Notes under the pieces: generated by a model
Told to the model about the DNA's origin: nothing
Database searches by the model: none
Seen by the model: the letters and a program-made list of their open reading frames with translations, nothing else
Program-made: the position numbers and the translations under genes
Assembly: GCA_003241645.1 (NCBI GenBank)
Contig: QFOX01000072.1
Span: 1-8,961, forward strand
Source: Azospirillum brasilense
GTDB taxonomy: Bacteria > Pseudomonadota > Alphaproteobacteria > Rickettsiales > UBA3002
Direction: 5' to 3'
DNA length: 8,961 nucleotides
Shown here: one piece after another, positions 1 through 5,573 of the stretch
How positions within the stretch are numbered: the first letter of the stretch is position 1
How the letters are laid out: the number at the start of each line of letters is the position of its first letter

Positions 1-1591
1 TCGCATCGCTCGTTTCGGCCTCTTTCTCTTTGGCTTCCTCGGCTTCGTCCAGCGGGAAGGCATCAAGGTCGCCCCCGGCCTTCAGCACTGAACGCAGCGG
101 CGTGCCTTTGTAGCTGGTGGTCACACCGGTCCAGAAATCGTCGACATGGTCGGCCAGTAGCAACACTTCGATGCCGCGTTTTTTGAAGCCCTCGATCTGC
201 GGGCTGTTCGCCATGGCGTGCACGTCGTCACCGGTGAGGAAATAAATCGCCTGCTGGCCTTCCTTCTTACGCTCAAGGTACTGGTCTAAACTCACCAGCT
301 TTTTGTCATGCTGAGGCGCAGCCGAAGCATCTCCTGCCTTAGGTCCTTCGCTACGCTCAGGATGACAATACGTTGAATAGAAACGGCACGCCTCGAGGAT
401 CTTTTCGCGCGGGGTGTTCGCCTCGCACAAACCTTCTTTCAGCACCGCACCGAAATTGTCCCAGAATGCCGCGTAGGATTCGGGCTCTTTCTCGGCACGC
501 TTTTTCAACTCGCCCAGCACGCGGCTGGTCACACTGTCGCGGATCTTCTCCAGCAGCGGCGATTTCTGCAGCGTTTCGCGGCTGATATTCAGCGGCAGGT
601 CGGCCGAATCCACCACCCCGCGCAGGAAGCGCAGGTAGGGCGGCACCAGTTCCACGCCCTCGTCGGTGATGAACACGCGCTTTACATACAGCTTCACGCG
701 GCGGCGACGTTCGGGGTGGAACAGGTCAAACGGTTTGATGCCCGGAATGAACAGCAGGTTGGTGTATTCCAGCGCGCCTTCGGCTTTGTTGTGCAACACG
801 GCCCATGGTTTCTCGGGGCTGTGCGCCACATGGCGATAAAACTCCTGATACTGCTCGTCGGTCACGTCGGCCTTCGCGCGCGCCCAAATGGCCGAGCCAT
901 CGTTCAGCGTGTGGGTCACGCCTTCCGCATCGGTGAGCGTGATGGGGAAGCCCACATGGTCCGAATAGGTGGACACGATGAAGCCAAGCTTGTGCCGGTC
1001 GGTGTAGTCTTTTGTCGCATCGTCTTTCAGGTGCAGCGTAATGGCGGTGCCGCGGGGGCCAGCCTCGGCGGGTGTGATGGTATAGCTACCCATCCCGTCG
1101 GATTCCCATTGCCAGCAGGCATCCGTGCCGGCCTTGCGCGAGCGCACGGTTACCTTATCCGCCACCATGAAGGCCGAATAGAACCCCACCCCGAACTGGC
1201 CGATCAGGTTCACGTCCTTCGAAGCATCGCCCGAGAGATTGTTCAGGAATTCGCCGGTGCCCGATTTGGCAATGGTGCCCAGATGCGCGATCATGTCGGC
1301 CTCATCCATGCCGATGCCGGTATCGGTAATGGTCAGCGTGCCCGCTTTCTCATCGAAGCTCAGGTGAATTTTAAGCTCCGGCTCGTCCTTCAGCAGGGCG
1401 CTGTCCTGCTGCGCCTGATAGCGCAGCTTGTCGCAGGCATCCGACGCGTTGGAGATCAACTCGCGCAGGAAAATATCGCGGTTGGTGTAGAGCGCGTGGA
1501 TCATCAGGTTCAGCACGCGCGCGGTCTCGGCGGCGAACTGGTGGGTCTGGGCGCTGCCCTCGGCGGCAGCTTTTTTTGCGGTCTTGGCCAT
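1..1591 (-). CDS. htpG: Hsp90-family chaperone HtpG (3' end outside window)
   Basis: Cytosolic ATP-dependent chaperone that remodels client proteins as a homodimer. The window holds the first 530 codons; families usually run about 620-640 residues, so only the C-terminal dimerisation part is missing. Visible N-terminal GHKL ATPase motifs are the helix with catalytic Glu44 and Asn48 (FLRELISNASDACDKL), the DTGIGM loop at 90-95 and a GQFGVGFYSAF lid motif. The middle domain contains KLYVKRVFITDEGVELVPPY, YLRFLRGVVDS and LPLNISRETLQ. The start MAKTAKKAA has an AGGGA ribosome site 5 nt upstream and lies just below a heat-shock-like promoter. Oddity: at about residues 409-429, between RFYSTY and KKLVSLDQYLERKKEGQ, about 20 extra residues (CHPERSEGPKAGDASAAPQ) are encoded by an in-frame 66-bp palindromic repeat; homologues as I remember them have only a few residues there. 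The frame is open from the start to the window edge, so the gene appears intact. Confidence 0.96.
   Translation of the reverse strand, partial: MAKTAKKAAAEGSAQTHQFAAETARVLNLMIHALYTNRDIFLRELISNASDACDKLRYQAQQDSALLKDEPELKIHLSFDEKAGTLTITDTGIGMDEADMIAHLGTIAKSGTGEFLNNLSGDASKDVNLIGQFGVGFYSAFMVADKVTVRSRKAGTDACWQWESDGMGSYTITPAEAGPRGTAITLHLKDDATKDYTDRHKLGFIVSTYSDHVGFPITLTDAEGVTHTLNDGSAIWARAKADVTDEQYQEFYRHVAHSPEKPWAVLHNKAEGALEYTNLLFIPGIKPFDLFHPERRRRVKLYVKRVFITDEGVELVPPYLRFLRGVVDSADLPLNISRETLQKSPLLEKIRDSVTSRVLGELKKRAEKEPESYAAFWDNFGAVLKEGLCEANTPREKILEACRFYSTYCHPERSEGPKAGDASAAPQHDKKLVSLDQYLERKKEGQQAIYFLTGDDVHAMANSPQIEGFKKRGIEVLLLADHVDDFWTGVTTSYKGTPLRSVLKAGGDLDAFPLDEAEEAKEKEAETSDA
303..368. repeat. HPERSEG-type palindromic repeat inserted in frame in htpG
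   Basis: A 66-bp element (exactly 22 codons) has near-perfect inverted ends: 303-315 (TTGTCATGCTGAG) pairs with 356-368 (CTCAGGATGACAA) with one mismatch. The internal segments 317-327 and about 345-355 pair further with a one-base offset, so the whole unit can fold as a long hairpin. Read on the htpG strand it gives HPERSEGPKAGDASAAPQ. I recognise HPERSEG as a recurrent translated word from dispersed bacterial repeats. It carries no stop in the htpG frame, so it lengthens the protein rather than breaking it. No target duplication is evident by eye. Confidence 0.88.
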
Positions 1592-1601
1592 GGGTATCCC
1601 T
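1592..1601 (-). promoter_or_regulatory. htpG ribosome binding site
   Basis: On the minus strand AGGGA (1597-1601) precedes the ATG at 1591 by 5 nt. It supports the MAKTAKK start over other candidate starts. Confidence 0.7.
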
Positions 1602-1628
1602 GTTGTTGCTGTTGGGTGGATGGGTGCC

Positions 1629-1656
1629 ATATGGCGCGTCATGCAAAAAATGCAAG
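1629..1656 (-). promoter_or_regulatory. Sigma-32 (RpoH)-like heat-shock promoter for htpG
   Basis: Reading the minus strand, a CTTG core (1653-1656) is followed after 18 nt by CCATAT (1629-1634). This matches the heat-shock pattern of CTTG at -35 and a C-rich CCATNT at -10, with alphaproteobacterial RpoH sites typically having CTTG and 17-18 nt spacing. The predicted transcript would start near 1622, giving a leader of about 30 nt before the ATG at 1591. htpG is a classical RpoH target, which fits. The site is inferred from consensus only. Confidence 0.6.
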
Positions 1657-1831
1657 GTTTCGCATAAACTGACATAAAACCGTCATCATTCCTACCTATG
1701 AGGGGCGCGACTTTTCTTCTTTTTTGGATGTCTGTTCGTGTTTGCGATCAGGGCCTTAGCCAGAAGGAAGTCCGGGCTTATACCTCATCAGGTCGATGAG
1801 AATGCCCGTCTGTATGGAAGATGAACCGACT

Positions 1832-2185
1832 ATGTCACGCAACATTGCCCAACTGCGTCAGCCCGTTTCCGAGTTCCGCGGCAAGCCTCGCAGCGGTGAC
1901 ACCATGGTGGTGGAACTGATCGAGGAGCAGGAGCTGAAAGCACATCCCGTGCTGAAGTCCTACTACAAGGAACTTAAAGACGCGCTGCGTGCAGTGCTGG
2001 GCGATCTGTTTGCAGCCATCGAGGTGAAACTCGATAAGCGCAATCAGACCGTTACCGTGGAGATCCTTCAAGAAATTGATGGGCTTCGCGAGGAACTGGT
2101 GATCCATTGCAACCGCACGATGAAGGGCTATAGCTGCCTCGAATTCGATGCGATTGCGCTGCAAGTTCGTCTAAGCCGAACCTAA
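1832..2185 (+). CDS. Conserved-looking small protein of unknown function (117 aa)
   Basis: I do not recognise the family. From the ATG at 1832 the product is 117 residues beginning MSRNIAQLRQPVSEF. It has no signal peptide, membrane span or cysteine motif. The centre is acidic and helix-prone (VVELIEEQELKAHPVLKSYYKELKDALRAVLGDLFAAIEVKLD), followed by an alternating segment (NQTVTVEILQEIDGLREELVIHCN) that could be strand then helix; a soluble cytoplasmic protein is likely. The frame is open from an ATG at 1796, with further ATGs at 1802 and 1814. I prefer 1832 because GGAAG (1816-1820) lies 11 nt upstream, while the 1796 ATG is buried in a hairpin (CTCATC 1784-1789 with GATGAG 1795-1800) with no ribosome site at a useful distance. 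It is divergent from htpG and convergent with aroC, so it is probably a single-gene unit. Confidence 0.7.
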   Translation: MSRNIAQLRQPVSEFRGKPRSGDTMVVELIEEQELKAHPVLKSYYKELKDALRAVLGDLFAAIEVKLDKRNQTVTVEILQEIDGLREELVIHCNRTMKGYSCLEFDAIALQVRLSRT

Positions 2186-2197
2186 ACGGGGGGAGTG

Positions 2198-2235
2198 GTG
2201 CTTATCGGAACCGCATGGTTTCGGAGCACTGCTCC
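2198..2235. terminator. Possible bidirectional terminator hairpin between the small gene and aroC
   Basis: The 57-bp gap between convergent genes holds a stem of GTGCT (2198-2202) with AGCAC (2225-2229), and inside it GGAACC (2207-2212) with GGTTTC (2217-2222). A competing hairpin GGAGCA-C-TGCTCC occupies 2223-2235. Neither is followed by a clear T tract, so an intrinsic terminator is only suggested by position and symmetry. Confidence 0.4.
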
Positions 2236-2242
2236 CTAGTGC

Positions 2243-3382
2243 TTATACTTTCTGCCCAAACGCGCGCGCGCCAAGCAGCGCATCGGCCAGCACGCAGGCC
2301 ATCATCGCCTCGCCCACCGGCACTGCACGAATGCCCACGCAGGGGTCATGCCGTCCTTTGGTGACGATGTCCGTATTCTCGCCGGATTTGGTGATCGTTT
2401 CGACCGGGGTGAGGATGCTGCTGGTCGGCTTCACCGCGAAGCGCACCACCACCTCCTGCCCGCTGCTGATACCACCAAGGATACCGCCCGCGTTGTTGCT
2501 CAGGAACGCGACGCCGTCACCCTGCGCGCGCATGCGGTCGGCGTTCTGTTCGCCGCGCAGTGCCGCGGCTTCGAAGCCTGCGCCAATTTCCACGGCCTTC
2601 ACGGCGTTGATGCTCATCATTGCAAACGCCAGCCGCGCATCCAGCTTTTCATAGATGGGGTCGCCAAGGCCGGCTGGCACACCCTGCGCCACCACTTCGA
2701 TGACCGCGCCGAGCGAAGAACCATCCAGCCGTGCTGCATCCAGCGTTTCCGCCCAGCGGGCAGCGGCTTTTGCATCCGGGCACCAGAAGGGGTTGTTCGC
2801 GATCTCATTCCAATCAAAATTCGCACGATCGATCTTGTCGGAACCCAATTGCACCATATAACCGCGTACTTGCATACCCTCACCCTCCCGCGCATGCGGG
2901 TCCCTCCCTCTCCCTGAGGGAGAGGGTTGGGGTGAGGGGGAAGCCGCAATAATCGTGCGGGCGATGGCACCGGCGGCCACGCGCATGGCGGTCTCGCGCG
3001 CGCTGCTGCGCCCGCCGCCGCGATAGTCGCGGATGCCGTATTTGGCATCGTAGGTATAATCGGCATGGCCGGGGCGGAATTTATCTTTGATGTCGCCGTA
3101 ATCTTTCGATTTCTGGTCTTCGTTCACGATCATCAGCGAAATGGGCGTGCCGGTGGTTTTACCTTCGAACACGCCACTCAGGATCTTCACCGTGTCCGGC
3201 TCTTTGCGCTGGGTGGTGAACTTGTTCTGTCCGGTGCGGCGCTTATCCAGCCATGGCTGGATATCGGCCTCGCTGAGTGGCATATTGGACGGCACACCAT
3301 CCACCACGCAGCCAATGGCCTCGCCGTGGCTTTCGCCCCAAGTGGTGAACCGAAAAATATTGCCGAAGGAATTACTAGCCAT
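2243..3382 (-). CDS. aroC: Chorismate synthase AroC with an in-frame repeat insertion
   Basis: Catalyses the last shikimate step, EPSP to chorismate, using reduced FMN without net redox change, in the cytoplasm; the active form is a homotetramer. The family signatures are all visible: FGNIFRFTTWGESHGEAIG at 7-25 with His19, RPGHADYTYDAKYGIRDYRG with His106, GGGRSSARETAMRVAAGAIA at 122-141, NNAGGILGGISSGQ at 296-309, and GRHDPCVGIRAVPVGEAM at 343-360. I start at MASNSFG (379 aa); the frame stays open upstream to 3532, but that stretch reads through an intergenic repeat and has no counterpart in the family. No clear ribosome site is seen. Oddity: residues about 147-169 (PSPQPSPSGRGRDPHAREG and flanks) are extra, lying between the helix ending AIARTIIA and the strand MQVRGYMVQLG. 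Without them the length would be about 356, the normal family size. It lies downstream of fabI on the same strand, 182 bp away. Confidence 0.96.
   Translation of the reverse strand: MASNSFGNIFRFTTWGESHGEAIGCVVDGVPSNMPLSEADIQPWLDKRRTGQNKFTTQRKEPDTVKILSGVFEGKTTGTPISLMIVNEDQKSKDYGDIKDKFRPGHADYTYDAKYGIRDYRGGGRSSARETAMRVAAGAIARTIIAASPSPQPSPSGRGRDPHAREGEGMQVRGYMVQLGSDKIDRANFDWNEIANNPFWCPDAKAAARWAETLDAARLDGSSLGAVIEVVAQGVPAGLGDPIYEKLDARLAFAMMSINAVKAVEIGAGFEAAALRGEQNADRMRAQGDGVAFLSNNAGGILGGISSGQEVVVRFAVKPTSSILTPVETITKSGENTDIVTKGRHDPCVGIRAVPVGEAMMACVLADALLGARAFGQKV
2878..2938. repeat. PHPNPLPQGEG-type palindromic repeat inserted in frame in aroC
   Basis: Outer arms CCCTCACCC (2878-2886) and GGGTGAGGG (2930-2938) are perfect complements. 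They enclose two further hairpins: CCCGC (2887-2891) with GCGGG (2896-2900), and a perfect 10-bp pair CCCTCTCCCT (2906-2915) with AGGGAGAGGG (2917-2926). The whole can fold as a three-way junction. In the aroC frame it reads PSPQPSPSGRGRDPHAREG; in another minus frame it reads PHPNPLPQGEG, a recurrent translated repeat word I recognise. The protein excess over the AroC family is about 23 residues (2876-2944), so the inserted unit may be a few bases longer than the symmetric core. Confidence 0.88.
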
Positions 3383-3412
3383 GATGTATCGATAGCATTC
3401 GCACTGCGAAAT

Positions 3413-3449
3413 GTCATTAAGTTGGATTCCAGCGTTCGCTGGAATGACG
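3413..3449. repeat. VIPANAGIQ-type palindromic repeat between fabI and aroC
   Basis: A perfect 9-bp inverted repeat, ATTCCAGCG (3426-3434) and CGCTGGAAT (3437-3445) with a 2-base centre, forms a 20-bp core. GTCATT (3413-3418) and AATGAC (3443-3448) give a second, wider pairing. Read on the minus strand it gives NVIPANAGIQ, a recurrent translated word. The 20-bp ATTCC...GGAAT layout resembles the dRS3 repeats of Neisseria, though I cannot say it is the same family. It lies 31-67 bp upstream of the aroC start on the minus strand. Confidence 0.8.
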
Positions 3450-3564
3450 TTTATTTGTTTATGTGTGGCGAATGCCAGGAGCGGCCTCGCGCAGGACCGG
3501 AGTGTAGCAGCGCTACATGAGGATCCGAGCAAGAACGCGACACAGCAGGCGTCCGCAGAAACAA
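3450..3564. other. fabI-aroC intergenic remainder with a small hairpin, possibly more repeat DNA
   Basis: No gene is supported here. TGTAGC (3503-3508) and GCTACA (3512-3517) form a 6-bp hairpin with a 3-base loop, without a T tract. The stretch is open in several frames on both strands, as in the neighbouring repeats. I cannot identify an aroC promoter in it with confidence, so aroC may be read through from fabI or from a weak site here. Confidence 0.4.
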
Positions 3565-4410
3565 TTAAACCAACGCAATATCCGGCGCGTCTTTAGATTT
3601 CATGCCCACCACATGGTAGCCGGAATCCACATGCACGTTCTCGCCGGTGGTGCCGCTGCCCAGCTCCGAAAGCAGGAACAGCGCAGCACCGCCCACGTCT
3701 TGGATGGTGGTGTTGCGACGCAGCGGCGCGTTGAACTCGTTCCATTTCAGGATGTAACGCAAATCACCGATACCGCTGGCCGCCAGCGTTTTGATGGGGC
3801 CCGCGGAAATCGCGTTGCAGCGGATGTTGTATTCACCCAGATCCACCGCGAGGTATTTCACGCTGGCTTCCAGCGCGGCTTTGGCCACGCCCATCACGTT
3901 GTAGTGCGGCATCACGCGCTCGGCACCCAGGTAGGTCAGCGTCAGGTAGGAACCGCCCGGGTTCATCATTTTGTGCGAACGACGCACGACCTCGGTAAAG
4001 CTGTAGACCGAGATGTTCATCGAGTTCAGGAAGTTCGCCTTGCTGGTGTTCAGGTATTTGCCAGTCAGCTCGTTCTTGTCCGAGAAGCCGATGGCGTGCA
4101 CCACGAAATCCAGCTTGCCCCACGCCTTCTCCAGCGCGGCGAAGGTGGCGTCCATGCTCTCTTCGTTGCTCACGTCGCACGGCAGCACGATCGTGCTTCC
4201 GACTGAATCGGCCAGCGGGCGCACGCGCTTCTCCAGCGCCTCGCCCTGGAAGGTGAAGGCCAGCTCGGCGCCCTGCGCATGCAGGTACTGGCTGATGCCC
4301 CAGGCAATGGATTTGTCGTTCGCCACGCCCATAATGAGGCCGCGCTTGCCCTTCATCAGGGTGCCGGTGGGGATGGTCTGTTCGGTCTCGTCGGTCATGA
4401 CACTACTCAT
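3565..4410 (-). CDS. fabI: Enoyl-[acyl-carrier-protein] reductase FabI (NADH)
   Basis: Reduces the trans-2-enoyl-ACP double bond in the last step of each type II fatty acid elongation cycle; cytoplasmic, normally a homotetramer. The 281-residue product is a classic divergent short-chain dehydrogenase. The cofactor loop is GLIMGVANDKSIAWGI (24-39), followed by LPCDVSNEES, HAIGFSDKNELTGKYLNTS (105-123) and the catalytic block LTLTYLGAERVMPHYNVMGVAKAALE with Tyr160, Tyr170 and Lys177, equivalent to E. coli Tyr146, Tyr156 and Lys163. NAISAGPIKTLAASGI (199-214), RRNTTIQDVGGAALFLLS and GENVHVDSGYHVVGM follow. An alternative start is Met5 at 4398; neither start has an obvious ribosome site and the predicted leader is short. 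It is upstream of aroC on the same strand and divergent from a small membrane-protein gene. No residue looks missing. Confidence 0.97.
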   Translation of the reverse strand: MSSVMTDETEQTIPTGTLMKGKRGLIMGVANDKSIAWGISQYLHAQGAELAFTFQGEALEKRVRPLADSVGSTIVLPCDVSNEESMDATFAALEKAWGKLDFVVHAIGFSDKNELTGKYLNTSKANFLNSMNISVYSFTEVVRRSHKMMNPGGSYLTLTYLGAERVMPHYNVMGVAKAALEASVKYLAVDLGEYNIRCNAISAGPIKTLAASGIGDLRYILKWNEFNAPLRRNTTIQDVGGAALFLLSELGSGTTGENVHVDSGYHVVGMKSKDAPDIALV

Positions 4411-4427
4411 ACTGTTGTTTTGCCGGG

Positions 4428-4457
4428 TTTATAGGGGGATTCACGCGGGAAAGGCAA
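4428..4457 (-). promoter_or_regulatory. Candidate sigma-70 promoter of fabI
   Basis: On the minus strand TTGCCT (4452-4457) and TATAAA (4428-4433) are 18 nt apart. A start near 4421 would give a leader of only about 10 nt to the 4410 ATG and about 23 nt to the 4398 ATG. Consensus match only. Confidence 0.5.
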
Positions 4458-4473
4458 CAAAGAAAAGGTCTGG

Positions 4474-4495
4474 CCGCGACAAATGCTTGTCGCGG
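4474..4495. promoter_or_regulatory. Perfect 9-bp dyad in the fabI / membrane-protein divergent region
   Basis: CCGCGACAA (4474-4482) and TTGTCGCGG (4487-4495) are perfect complements around ATGC; flanking GGCC copies at 4472-4475 and 4496-4499 can lengthen it. It lies about 20 bp upstream of the candidate fabI -35 and overlaps where a -35 for the plus-strand gene would sit (about 4484-4489, 17 nt before TATTAT at 4507-4512). It could be an operator shared by both genes. On the minus strand it is followed by a T-rich run, so an attenuator-like hairpin is an alternative. Confidence 0.5.
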
Positions 4496-4551
4496 GGCCT
4501 GGCCAGTATTATGCAGGACCCGAACATAACCATTAAGGAATGAGACCTGTG

Positions 4552-4905
4552 ATGGCCATGAGCCCCGAGGACCACGCCGCATTCATGACCACGATGGCGC
4601 CAGTACGTGCGCTCATTAAAAGCAGCATCGCTATCGTCATTGGTTCATTCGTTATTCCGCTGGTCGCGCTTTTGCTGCCCGCCACTATTGGCAGCATTTT
4701 GTTCGTCACCGGCTATGTATGCTATACGGCGAACAAAACGCGCATTGCAGAAGGAAAGACCAGTTTTATTGTTCGCACACGGGGGTTCGTAGGCTTCGCC
4801 GACATGCAGCACCGCATGAATCAGTCGGGCAATGTATTCTATATGGCCGCAGGAGGCTTTGGCTTTATCGCAACCGTTATCACCATGGTGGCGTGGTTCG
4901 TGTGA
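4552..4905 (+). CDS. Small integral membrane protein of unknown function (117 aa)
   Basis: I do not recognise the family. Starting at the ATG at 4552 the product begins MAMSPEDHAAFMTTMAPVR. It has a hydrophobic pair (about IKSSIAIVIGSFVIPLVALLL and ATIGSILFVTGYVCY) joined by a short turn, a basic central loop (TANKTRIAEGKTSFIVRTRGFVGFADMQHRMNQSG) and a C-terminal hydrophobic segment ending MVAWFV, so three membrane passes are likely. The open frame begins at an ATG at 4540, but the ribosome site TAAGGA (4534-4539) abuts it; that site is better spaced for GTG 4549 (9 nt) or ATG 4552 (12 nt). Divergent from fabI across a dyad-containing region, convergent with the lipoprotein gene, so probably monocistronic. 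Its function is unknown. Confidence 0.75.
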   Translation: MAMSPEDHAAFMTTMAPVRALIKSSIAIVIGSFVIPLVALLLPATIGSILFVTGYVCYTANKTRIAEGKTSFIVRTRGFVGFADMQHRMNQSGNVFYMAAGGFGFIATVITMVAWFV

Positions 4906-4935
4906 CGGGCCGCCCTATCACAGGCAGGCCCGTCA
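4903..4935. terminator. Bidirectional terminator-like hairpin between convergent genes
   Basis: TGACGGGCC (4903-4911) and GGCCCGTCA (4927-4935) are perfect 9-bp complements, with GCC/GGC able to extend the stem inside the loop. The stem includes the TGA stop of the membrane-protein gene. It sits in the 48-bp gap between convergent genes and could end transcription from both sides, although no clear T tract follows on either strand. Confidence 0.6.
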
Positions 4936-4953
4936 TCACTGCATTGTAAATCG

Positions 4954-5478
4954 TTACTGGCTAACGATCTGCCATTGACCGTCGGGCTGGCGGCAGGCAG
5001 TGCCGTAGCCACGCTCGATCTGACCACCGACCGTAATGGTCTGCGAGAATTCGCGGCAATATTGGCCCGCATTGTTGGTGTAGTAACCGGCCGGGGTAAA
5101 GGTGCCCGAGTTACCCGACTGGTTGTTGGTCCACGGCAGGGTCTGGCCCGGCTGGCCGGTTTCCAGCGCGCGTTGCTGCGTCTGGCTGTAGTAGGTCATG
5201 TCGGCACGGTCGAGCGAGGCACCAATGGCGTTACCAATGCCCGCGCCAAGCAGCGTGCCGATGGCGACACCCGCGAGCTGGCCATTGCCTTTACCGAATT
5301 GCGCACCCGCTACCGCACCGCCCACGGCGCCGAGGCCTGTACCAATATCGGACTTGCTGAGCCCGCCGCCGCCCATGACGCCGCCGCGCTGAGCATTGTA
5401 TGCATTTTGCTGGCCGCTGCATGCTGCAAGCAGGCTGATCGTCGCGAGCATGGCTGCGGTGTGTTTCAGGGTAAACAT
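4954..5478 (-). CDS. Glycine-zipper outer-membrane lipoprotein, 17-kDa surface antigen-like
   Basis: A 174-residue exported protein. The N terminus MFTLKHTAAMLATISLLAAC is a lipoprotein signal peptide with lipobox LAAC, so Cys20 is the predicted lipidated residue and the mature protein is probably anchored in the outer membrane, facing the periplasm. A glycine zipper (about 46-88: GTGLGAVGGAVAGAQFG ... GTLLGAGIGNAIGASLD) matches the 2TM glycine-zipper domain of the rickettsial 17-kDa antigen family. The C-terminal domain (95-174) contains YCREFSQTITVGGQIERGYGTAC and ends RQPDGQWQIV, as in this family; Cys141 and Cys162 could form a disulfide. A GGAGG ribosome site lies 4 nt before the ATG and a promoter is visible upstream. 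Members of this family are structural or envelope-stability proteins; the precise role is unknown. Confidence 0.9.
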   Translation of the reverse strand: MFTLKHTAAMLATISLLAACSGQQNAYNAQRGGVMGGGGLSKSDIGTGLGAVGGAVAGAQFGKGNGQLAGVAIGTLLGAGIGNAIGASLDRADMTYYSQTQQRALETGQPGQTLPWTNNQSGNSGTFTPAGYYTNNAGQYCREFSQTITVGGQIERGYGTACRQPDGQWQIVSQ

Positions 5479-5521
5479 GGTGCCTCCGTGGCAGTTGGTG
5501 TTGGTCGTTTATGACGCGCTG

Positions 5522-5550
5522 CTTATGGCACAGACGCGGGATTTCTTCAA
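5522..5550 (-). promoter_or_regulatory. Candidate sigma-70 promoter of the lipoprotein gene
   Basis: On the minus strand TTGAAG (5545-5550) and CATAAG (5522-5527) are 17 nt apart. The predicted start near 5515 gives a leader of about 37 nt with GGAGG (5483-5487) before the ATG at 5478. The -10 hexamer is identical to that of the candidate hemA promoter. Confidence 0.55.
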
Positions 5551-5573
5551 GGTTAACGAACTACAGGCCATAT

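Noticed and set aside
303..368. htpG as a pseudogene disrupted by a mobile element
   Set aside because: The element is 66 bp, divisible by three, without a stop in the htpG frame; conserved HtpG sequence continues in frame on both sides.
716..1672. Long plus-strand frame (318 codons) opposite htpG
   Set aside because: It lies antisense to the clearly coding htpG frame and has a His/Arg/Gln/Gly-rich composition typical of GC-rich shadow frames; no family resemblance.
2617..3066. Second minus-strand frame within aroC reading PHPNPLPQGEG
   Set aside because: Overlaps the genuine aroC frame out of register; it is useful only as a sign of which repeat family the insertion belongs to.
303..3449. 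A CRISPR array or insertion sequence formed by the repeats
   Set aside because: The three elements differ from one another, are single copies, have no regular spacing and carry no transposase frame.
3383..3532. N-terminal extension of AroC by 50 codons
   Set aside because: The frame is open, but it reads through the VIPANAGIQ repeat and other intergenic DNA, and the AroC family begins at MASNSFG-like sequence. Openness here reflects the stop-poor repeat.
3517..4206. Plus-strand frame (229 codons) opposite fabI
   Set aside because: Antisense to an unmistakable FabI; no motif of its own.
4903..4935. Possible small RNA or riboswitch from the GC-rich hairpin
   Set aside because: A simple perfect stem between convergent genes is better explained as a terminator; no further conserved structure is visible.
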